From JASLBX01 sp036374175 (GTDB taxonomy: Bacteria; Actinomycetota; Actinomycetes; Jiangellales; Jiangellaceae): 64,000 bases of DNA. The notes below the pieces were generated by a model. The model saw nothing but the letters and a program-made list of their open reading frames with translations. It had not been told where the DNA came from and made no database searches. The stretch covers positions 1 through 64,000 of the forward strand of contig DASUUH010000088.1 in NCBI GenBank assembly GCA_036374175.1, in the 5' to 3' direction. Positions 59,030 to 64,000 of the stretch are shown one piece after another. The translations under genes and the position numbers were made by a program. Each line of letters opens with the position of its first letter. The first letter of the stretch is position 1.

Positions 59030-59785
59030 ATGCCATTCGATCTTCGGCGCGTGGCCGTGGCGTCCGTTCTACTGGCAGGTGTGACCGTGACCTCGGCGTG
59101 CGGTTTCCTCCCTGGTGAGCCGGACGCAGCACCGATCGCCGACATTGCGACCGAACGGGTCAGTGCTGAAAACGGCCTCGACGCGATGGAACCAGCCGTA
59201 GCGCTGACCGAGGTCGTACAGGAGCTTCAGGAGGAGGGCTCGTTCCACGTCAGCGGGACGGTCAAGGGTGGCGTCCTGGACATCACCTACCTGTTCGGCG
59301 AGGGCGCAATCGGGACGATCGGTGACGCCGAGGCCGGCGGAAGTCCCGTCGAGATCATTGCGGCCGACGGGCGGATCTATGTCGCGGGCGACGAGGATTT
59401 CCTGATCGAAACGGTCGGCAAGGACGCCGCCAAGACGATCGGCGGCAAGTGGTTGTTGCTCGCCGAGGACTCCGCATCCGAGTTCGACGTGCTCGCCGAC
59501 GGCCGCAAGTTCGCCGAAATCGTATTCGGTAACGGGACGGGAGAAATCGAGACGACCGGTGTACGTGAGGTGGATGGTAAGCCGGCCATCGGATTCCTGT
59601 TCCGCGATACCGGATCGACACTGTGGGTGTCCGCGACCGGCGACCCGCAACCGCTGCGGTTCGAGGAGGCAGGCGCATCCGGCGGCAAGGGTGTTCTCAC
59701 CTTCGACAACATCGGTGCCGAGGTAGAGCTCAAACTTCCGGGGGACGACGATGTCGTCGACGCAGAGAACCTGTCGTCTGAGTAA
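59030..59785 (+). CDS. LppX/LprG-like lipoprotein
   Basis: This 251-residue precursor has a lipoprotein signal (VASVLLAGVTVTSAC, cysteine near residue 24). The mature part resembles LolA/LprG-like folds: EVVQELQEEGSFHVSGTVKG, then a long beta-rich body with IIAADGRIYVAGDEDFL and VREVDGKPAIGFLFRDTGST. Members bind lipids or glycolipids, but the ligand here is not known. The ATG at 59030 follows AGAGGTG. The neighbouring genes do not share an obvious function. Confidence 0.75.
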   Translation: MPFDLRRVAVASVLLAGVTVTSACGFLPGEPDAAPIADIATERVSAENGLDAMEPAVALTEVVQELQEEGSFHVSGTVKGGVLDITYLFGEGAIGTIGDAEAGGSPVEIIAADGRIYVAGDEDFLIETVGKDAAKTIGGKWLLLAEDSASEFDVLADGRKFAEIVFGNGTGEIETTGVREVDGKPAIGFLFRDTGSTLWVSATGDPQPLRFEEAGASGGKGVLTFDNIGAEVELKLPGDDDVVDAENLSSE

Positions 59786-59823
59786 TGCTGGGTTTGGTTT
59801 GCCGACCATGGCAGAGTTAACCC

Positions 59824-60342
59824 GTGGGTGAAGCGGCGCTGCCGGCCCTTGTCGGGGAGGTCATGAAGCGGTCGGCGCTCGTCTGGCTGACCTACGAAGG
59901 TAGCGAGCGGGCCCGGCCGGTATGGCACGCCTGGCAAGACGGCGTGTGCTACGTCGTCTCCGGCGGGCCTGAGCAGCCGCTGCCGGGGATACTCAACGCC
60001 GATCAGGTCATCGTGACGGCCCGGGCCAAGGACACCCGCGAGCGCGTCGTGTCGTGGGTCGCGGATGTCGAGACGCTGGTCCCGTGGACGAGCGAGTGGC
60101 GTGTCGCCGTCGAAGCGCTGGCGCCGGAGCGGTTGAACGCCGCAACCATCGACGCGCTGGGCGAGGTGTGGGCCGCCGAGTCGACGATCACCAAACTCAC
60201 GCCGACGGGTGAGCTGGCCGAGCAGCCCGGCTCGTACTCGTCCGACTCGCTCGCCGTGCCGCCGCCCGGATCACCCGCCACGACACGCGGCCCGCGGCCT
60301 TGGGTCGCGCACCGCCGCCCGCGCCGGGCCCCGCGGCTCTGA
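59824..60342 (+). CDS. Conserved actinobacterial protein of unknown function
   Basis: The 172-residue protein has a split-barrel-like strand pattern (RPVWHAWQDGVCYVVSGGPE, QVIVTARAKDTRERVVSWVA) and a helix STITKLTP-like segment. This hints at a pyridoxamine-oxidase-like fold, but the match is too weak for a call. The C-terminal 40 residues are Pro/Arg-rich and likely disordered. It begins at GTG 59824 and precedes the acyltransferase gene by about 80 bp. Confidence 0.6.
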   Translation: MGEAALPALVGEVMKRSALVWLTYEGSERARPVWHAWQDGVCYVVSGGPEQPLPGILNADQVIVTARAKDTRERVVSWVADVETLVPWTSEWRVAVEALAPERLNAATIDALGEVWAAESTITKLTPTGELAEQPGSYSSDSLAVPPPGSPATTRGPRPWVAHRRPRRAPRL

Positions 60343-60423
60343 GGCCGAATCCACTACAGTGAGCGGCTCGACAGCGGGAAACCCGCTTCACGCGCTCGCG
60401 GGTTACCGGGTAGGTTGCCCGGC

Positions 60424-61137
60424 GTGGAGCTGGTAGGGCCGGTTGCCGTCGGATTGACCGGAGCAGTGGGCAAGATCGACGTTTCCGGGACGAACCATCT
60501 GCTGTTCACCGGGCCGGCCATCGTCGCCGTCAACCACACCACGATCGTGGACGTGGCCCCGGTGCTCGCCGCGCTCTACCGGGCCGGGTTGCGGCCGAGC
60601 CGGCCGTGCGGCCGCGACGGTTGCACGGCAACGCACGGGCACGTCAGGTTCTTCGCCACTGAGCACGTGTTCGCCAACCCCATCCTCGGCCCGCTGGTGC
60701 GCCACGCCGGCTTCGTCCCGGTGGGCGGTGGTCGCGGGGCAGCGGCCGCGCTCAAGGCAGGGCTGGCAGCGCTCGCTCGCGGAGAGATCGTCGGCATCTT
60801 CCCCGAAGGGGACGTTGCGGCTACCGACGACGGTGCACCGCGTAAGTTCCGGCTGGGCGTCAGCAAGCTCGCGCTGGAATCGGACGCGACGATCATTCCC
60901 GTGGCGCATCACGACGCCCGCCAGATCGGATCCGGCTCGGTGACCCGCAGCCTGCTCGGCGCGATGACCTCGATGGCGCGGCGGCCCACTGTGCGCATTC
61001 GAATTGGTGCGCCGATCAGGGCGGCGGAGTATGCCGGGCGGACCATCGCCGAGACTGCGGCGCTGATTCAGGACCGGGTCACGGCCGTCTGGCGGTCACT
61101 GGCCGGTACGGCCGATGCGGAGCGGCAGGCAGATTAA
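60424..61137 (+). CDS. 1-acyl-glycerol-3-phosphate acyltransferase (PlsC family)
   Basis: The 237-residue protein has the PlsC motifs: NHTTIVDVAPVL (NHX4D, block I), GFVPVGGGRGAAAALKAG, FPEGDVA (block III) and VAHHDAR. It transfers acyl groups to lysophosphatidic acid or a related glycerolipid. TTG 60415 or GTG 60424 could be the start; GGTAGG lies upstream, and GTG has the better spacing. Confidence 0.85.
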   Translation: MELVGPVAVGLTGAVGKIDVSGTNHLLFTGPAIVAVNHTTIVDVAPVLAALYRAGLRPSRPCGRDGCTATHGHVRFFATEHVFANPILGPLVRHAGFVPVGGGRGAAAALKAGLAALARGEIVGIFPEGDVAATDDGAPRKFRLGVSKLALESDATIIPVAHHDARQIGSGSVTRSLLGAMTSMARRPTVRIRIGAPIRAAEYAGRTIAETAALIQDRVTAVWRSLAGTADAERQAD

Positions 61138-61261
61138 GCTCCGGACAACATCGTTTCGTCCTGCGGATATGTACGTGCGTAAAGTTATGTGACCAGGCAT
61201 TATGTCCTCGCAAGGTTACGTAGCCTACGATCTTGGCAGGCGATGCGAGAGGAGGTAGCTC

Positions 61262-61774
61262 GTGCACACGCTGGTGCTGAATGCCTCCTACGAGCCGCTT
61301 GCGGTGGTATCGGTGCGGCGGGCCGTAGTGCTGGTCCTCACCGAGAAGGCAGTTGCCGAGCATGTCGACGACGCGCGGGTGATCCGGTCCGCCTCTCGCG
61401 AGATTCCGATGCCGCTGGTCGTTCGGCTACTGCGGTTCGTCCGCGTGCCGTACCGGCGTCGGGTCCCGTGGTCGCGCCGGGGTGTCCTGGACCGCGACAA
61501 ACACCGGTGTGCCTACTGCGGGGCACGGGCGAGCACCGTCGACCACATCGAGCCGGTGTCGCGTGGCGGTGCCGCCCGCAGCTGGCTCAACACAGTCGCC
61601 GCCTGCCCGCCGTGCAATCAGCTCAAAGCCGATCGCACCCCGCGTGAGGCGGCCATGCAGTTGCTCGTCCAGCCGTACGAGCCGAAGGCCCACGCGGCGC
61701 TCATCCTCGCCCTCGGTGTCAAGGCGCGTGAGAGCCTGCCCACCTGGCTGGAGCCTGCCCTCGCGCAAGCCTGA
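61262..61774 (+). CDS. HNH endonuclease-family protein
   Basis: This 170-residue protein starts MHTLVLNASYEPLAVVSVRR and has a complete HNH domain: CAYCGARASTVDHIEPVSRG, N in SWLNTVAACPPCNQLKADRT, giving the zinc-binding CxxC pairs, the DH and the asparagine. The conserved N-terminal region is typical of chromosomal actinobacterial HNH proteins rather than phage enzymes. The GTG has GAGAGGAGG upstream. Biological role unknown. Confidence 0.9.
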   Translation: MHTLVLNASYEPLAVVSVRRAVVLVLTEKAVAEHVDDARVIRSASREIPMPLVVRLLRFVRVPYRRRVPWSRRGVLDRDKHRCAYCGARASTVDHIEPVSRGGAARSWLNTVAACPPCNQLKADRTPREAAMQLLVQPYEPKAHAALILALGVKARESLPTWLEPALAQA

Positions 61775-61815
61775 GTCCGCGCGGGCCTGGTGATCACGCG
61801 GCTACACTGCGGCTT

Positions 61816-62283
61816 ATGGCATCTCCAGTACCGGGTCTGCCGCATGGCCTCAGCGTCGGCACGTACGACTCGTACGAAGCGGCCCAGCACGCCGTCGACT
61901 ACCTGTCCGACCAGAAGTTCCCGGTCGAGAATCTGGCGATCGTCGGTACTGACCTGCGTCAGGTCGAGCGGGTGACCGGCCGGATGTCGTGGGGCAAAGC
62001 GGCCCTCGGCGGGCTGGCCAGTGGTGCCTGGCTGGGCCTGTTCGTCGGGCTGGTGCTGGGCCTGTTCATCGAAGAGGGCTGGGGCCGGATCATCCTGTTC
62101 AGCATGGCGTGGGGCGCGGTCTTCATGACGATCTTCGCGCTGGTCGGCTACTCCATGACCGGCGGCCGGCGCGACTTCACGTCCCGCAGCATGACCGTCG
62201 CCGCGCACTACGAGATCTTCTGCAGCCACCAGCAGGCAGAGGAAGCCCGCAACCTGCTGGCCAAGCTGTCACTGCAGTCCTGA
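61816..62283 (+). CDS. YflT-type general stress membrane protein
   Basis: The 155-residue product has the general-stress-protein 17M-like N-terminal domain (LSVGTYDSYEAAQHAVDYLS, LAIVGTDLRQVERVTGRM), two membrane helices (residues about 66-86 and 92-113) and a C-terminal ferredoxin-like half (SMTVAAHYEIFCSHQQAEEA). No catalytic site. A small repeat half-element sits just past the stop. Confidence 0.85.
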   Translation: MASPVPGLPHGLSVGTYDSYEAAQHAVDYLSDQKFPVENLAIVGTDLRQVERVTGRMSWGKAALGGLASGAWLGLFVGLVLGLFIEEGWGRIILFSMAWGAVFMTIFALVGYSMTGGRRDFTSRSMTVAAHYEIFCSHQQAEEARNLLAKLSLQS

Positions 62284-62286
62284 ACC

Positions 62287-62300
62287 CGCCCATGATCAAC
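62287..62300. repeat. Half copy of the ATGGGCG-type palindrome arm
   Basis: CGCCCATGATCAAC matches 14 bp of the right arm at 39479-39492. The inverse arm is missing. It lies between the convergent YflT-type and Nudix genes, so it looks like a degenerate remnant of the same palindrome family. Confidence 0.6.
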
Positions 62301-62323
62301 GCCAGTGGTGATGGAGCTGTGCG

Positions 62324-62734
62324 CTAGGCCGGCAGGACGTTCCAGGCCTCGAGCGTCTCGACGAGTTCGGGCGAGGTCGGCAGCCCACGCACCTCGGCCG
62401 GCGTACACCAGCGCGCAGCCGACGCATCGTCGCCCGCCTGCAGTGTCCCGCCGGTCACCCGGCAGGCGTAGTCGTTGATCACATAGACGACGCCTGCGCC
62501 GGGGCTGCGCTCCACGGTCCCGACGAGCTTACCGACGGCGACGTCCAGCCCGGTCTCCTCACGCACCTCCCGGACCACGGCCGCGGTGTCGTCCTCACCG
62601 CGCTCGACCCGCCCGCCGGGCAGCGACCACGTGCCAGCCGCCGGCGGGCGGGCCCGCTGCACCAGCAGCAGCCGCCCGTCGTCGTCACGGACCACCGCCC
62701 CGACGCACGGCACGTAGTCGACCTCGACGCTCAC
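62324..62734 (-). CDS. Nudix hydrolase
   Basis: This 136-residue protein has a canonical Nudix box (GGRVERGEDDTAAVVREVREETGLDV, core REVREETGLDV) and the N-terminal strand ACVGAVVRDD-like YVPCVGAVVRDDDGRLLLVQ. It hydrolyses nucleoside diphosphates linked to a moiety; the substrate is unknown. GTG 62734 overlaps the ABC permease stop by 4 bp, so it is co-translated with the permease. Confidence 0.9.
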   Translation of the reverse strand: MSVEVDYVPCVGAVVRDDDGRLLLVQRARPPAAGTWSLPGGRVERGEDDTAAVVREVREETGLDVAVGKLVGTVERSPGAGVVYVINDYACRVTGGTLQAGDDASAARWCTPAEVRGLPTSPELVETLEAWNVLPA

Positions 62735-63606
62735 GACGTGACGTCCTTGGTGGTGAGCCGGGCCCAGGCTAGCGAGCCGAACACCGCGATGTAGGCCGCC
62801 GATACCAGAAGGCCGGTGCGCACATTGTCGAACAGCATCGGTTCGCGAAGCAGGTCCATGAAGGCCAGCCACCAGTGCGGGTGCAGGTACTCGTGGATGA
62901 CCTCGATCTGCGGGATGGCGTCCAAGATCTGGCTGACCACCGCCACGGTGACGGTCGCCGCCATCGCGCCCATCGGCACCTCGGTCAGCGTCGAGAAGAA
63001 CAACCCGATCGCGCCGAGAGTGGCCAGCATGACCGCCATGTACACAGTGACGAGCGTGGCGCGGCCGAGAGCTTCGACCAAGCTCACGGGCGCGCCGGAC
63101 AGCAGCACGACGTCACCGGCGGGGAAAAGAAGCCAGCCGGTGATCAAGCCGCTGACCACGATCACGGCGATGCAGGCCAGCGCGTAGGCCGCGACCCCGG
63201 CGTACTTGACCAGCAGCAGCCTGGTCCGCCCGGTGGGGACGACGAGGAGGTTGCGCAGCGTCCCGCTGCTGGCTTCGCCCGCCACCGAGTCACCCGACAC
63301 GACGGCCATCACCATCGGCAGGAAGAGGGGGGACGCGAAGACCAGCGAGGCGAGACCGAGGAAGAACCCGTTTTGTGTCACCTGGTTCAGCAGCGGTGGT
63401 CCCTCACCCGCGGCCGGCGAGGTGAGGCGGACGATGACGCCCAGCAGCACCGGCGCCGCGGCCAACACGGCCAGCATGGCCAGGTTGCGCCGCCTGCGGA
63501 ACACCAGCCGCAGCTCAGAACGTAAGAACCGGACCGTCGCCCGGCTCGGGCGGTCGGCCACGGCGACCGCTGGCCGGTCGAGCACCAACGGGTTACTGGT
63601 CGACAT
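62731..63606 (-). CDS. ABC-2 type transporter permease
   Basis: The 291-residue protein has a soluble N-terminal segment, then about six membrane helices (RNLAMLAVLAAAPVLLGVIV, FFLGLASLVFASPLFLPMVM, LVKYAGVAAYALACIAVIVV). SGDSVAGEASSGTLRNLLVVP is typical of ABC-2 permeases. It works with the ATPase encoded next to it (14 bp overlap). Cargo not known. Confidence 0.9.
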   Translation of the reverse strand: MSTSNPLVLDRPAVAVADRPSRATVRFLRSELRLVFRRRRNLAMLAVLAAAPVLLGVIVRLTSPAAGEGPPLLNQVTQNGFFLGLASLVFASPLFLPMVMAVVSGDSVAGEASSGTLRNLLVVPTGRTRLLLVKYAGVAAYALACIAVIVVSGLITGWLLFPAGDVVLLSGAPVSLVEALGRATLVTVYMAVMLATLGAIGLFFSTLTEVPMGAMAATVTVAVVSQILDAIPQIEVIHEYLHPHWWLAFMDLLREPMLFDNVRTGLLVSAAYIAVFGSLAWARLTTKDVTS

Positions 63607-64000
63607 CGAAGCCCTCCCCGGTCAGCTCGACGAACACGTCCTCCAGGTCCGGCTGCTCAACGATGAACTGCCGGACGGGGACGCCGGCGATCACCAGCGC
63701 TTCGACAAGCTGCTCAGAGTCTGCTTCTTCCAGGTCCGCGACAACGCCATTGGCGCGGATGTCCGGCTCGCCGGTGCCGCGCTGGTGCAGCACTGCCGCA
63801 GCGGCGGCCGGTCGTGATGTGTCGACCCGGACGCGGGTTCCGGCGGCCCGGCGGAGCTCTCCTAACTCGCCGGAGAAAATCAGCCGCCCGTGGTTCATCA
63901 CGCCGACATGGCTGCACACCTGCTCGACCTCGGTGAGCAGGTGTGACGACAGGAACACCGTCGTGCCGCCAGCGCCGACGTCGCGGATGATGGCCCGCAC
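63593..64000 (-). CDS. ABC transporter ATP-binding protein, partial (5' end beyond the window)
   Basis: Only the C-terminal 135 residues lie inside the window. They include the H-loop region TVFLSSHLLTEVEQVCSHVG, GRLIFSGELGELRRAAGTRV and a C-terminal DUF-like extension (PDLEDVFVELTGEGFDVDQ). Walker A, the signature and Walker B are outside the window. It is the motor of the permease encoded downstream, which overlaps its end by 14 bp. Confidence 0.9.
   Translation of the reverse strand: MRAIIRDVGAGGTTVFLSSHLLTEVEQVCSHVGVMNHGRLIFSGELGELRRAAGTRVRVDTSRPAAAAAVLHQRGTGEPDIRANGVVADLEEADSEQLVEALVIAGVPVRQFIVEQPDLEDVFVELTGEGFDVDQ

Noticed and set aside
1..64000. CRISPR array, prophage, tRNA or rRNA genes
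   Set aside because: No regularly spaced repeats with unique spacers, no phage structural or integrase genes, and no cloverleaf-forming or rRNA-like sequence were recognised on reading. A covariance-model scan would be needed to exclude a tRNA formally.

Overview
This is a 64 kb piece of a GC-rich actinobacterial chromosome. The evidence is the codon bias, the frequent GTG starts, a mycothiol gene (mshB), an F420-type split-barrel protein, a DUF3117 gene, a SigE/anti-sigma/HtrA/TatB/Mrp block and a DivIVA-domain protein. The gene order mshB ... fdx-dapC-dapD/dapE-LOG-folP2-DivIVA-tagA-DUF3117 ... O-methyltransferase/sigE-rseA-htrA-tatB/mrp follows, from memory, the Mycobacterium tuberculosis Rv1170-Rv1229c interval. 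Other features (M36 protease flanked by two peptide ABC cassettes, YkoEDC thiamine-precursor transporter, TypA) point to a non-mycobacterial actinomycete. I cannot name the genus. I recognised no tRNA, rRNA, CRISPR array, intact insertion sequence or prophage.

Layout. 1-5 kb is accessory: a flavoprotein oxidase with a divergent HxlR regulator, a DinB protein, an F420/FMN split-barrel protein with a divergent TetR regulator, and pterin dehydratase. 5-9 kb is a succinate dehydrogenase operon (small ORF, SdhC-type anchor, SdhA, SdhB). 9-12.4 kb holds a secreted LVIVD-repeat protein and TypA/BipA. 12.7-25.5 kb is a peptide-scavenging locus: lipoprotein-permease-permease, a secreted M36 metalloprotease, a second permease-permease-lipoprotein cassette in inverted orientation, and two Opp/Dpp ATPases. 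25.6-35.3 kb holds mshB, a VanW-type protein with a long charged alanine-rich repeat, a 7Fe ferredoxin and the lysine/meso-diaminopimelate genes dapC, dapD and dapE. 35.3-45 kb holds a LOG-family protein, an envelope thiol-redox pair (thioredoxin-like lipoprotein and CcdA-like protein), a two-component system, folP2, tagA, an enoyl-CoA hydratase with PaaX, DUF3117 and leucyl aminopeptidase. 45-48.3 kb is a YdeP/FdhF-like molybdoenzyme facing fdhD. 49-55 kb is the envelope-stress block. 55.7-58.9 kb is a TPP-riboswitch-controlled YkoEDC transporter. The remainder holds small envelope, lipid and nuclease genes, and the last three genes (Nudix, ABC permease, ABC ATPase) form an operon cut by the window edge.

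The most unusual signal is a set of long modular palindromes between transcription units (5070, 6001, 19500, 25535, 33054, 39432, 45075 and a half copy at 62287). They share outer arms starting TTGATCA or TTCGATCA but carry interchangeable inner arms, and mostly sit at gene ends. They look like a dispersed repeat family serving as terminators. Other points worth checking are an apparent ATT start codon on the O-methyltransferase next to sigE, a decayed ABC-ATPase beside it, an ECF-type promoter upstream of sigE, and two copies of a GC-rich palindrome inside the end of the response-regulator gene.
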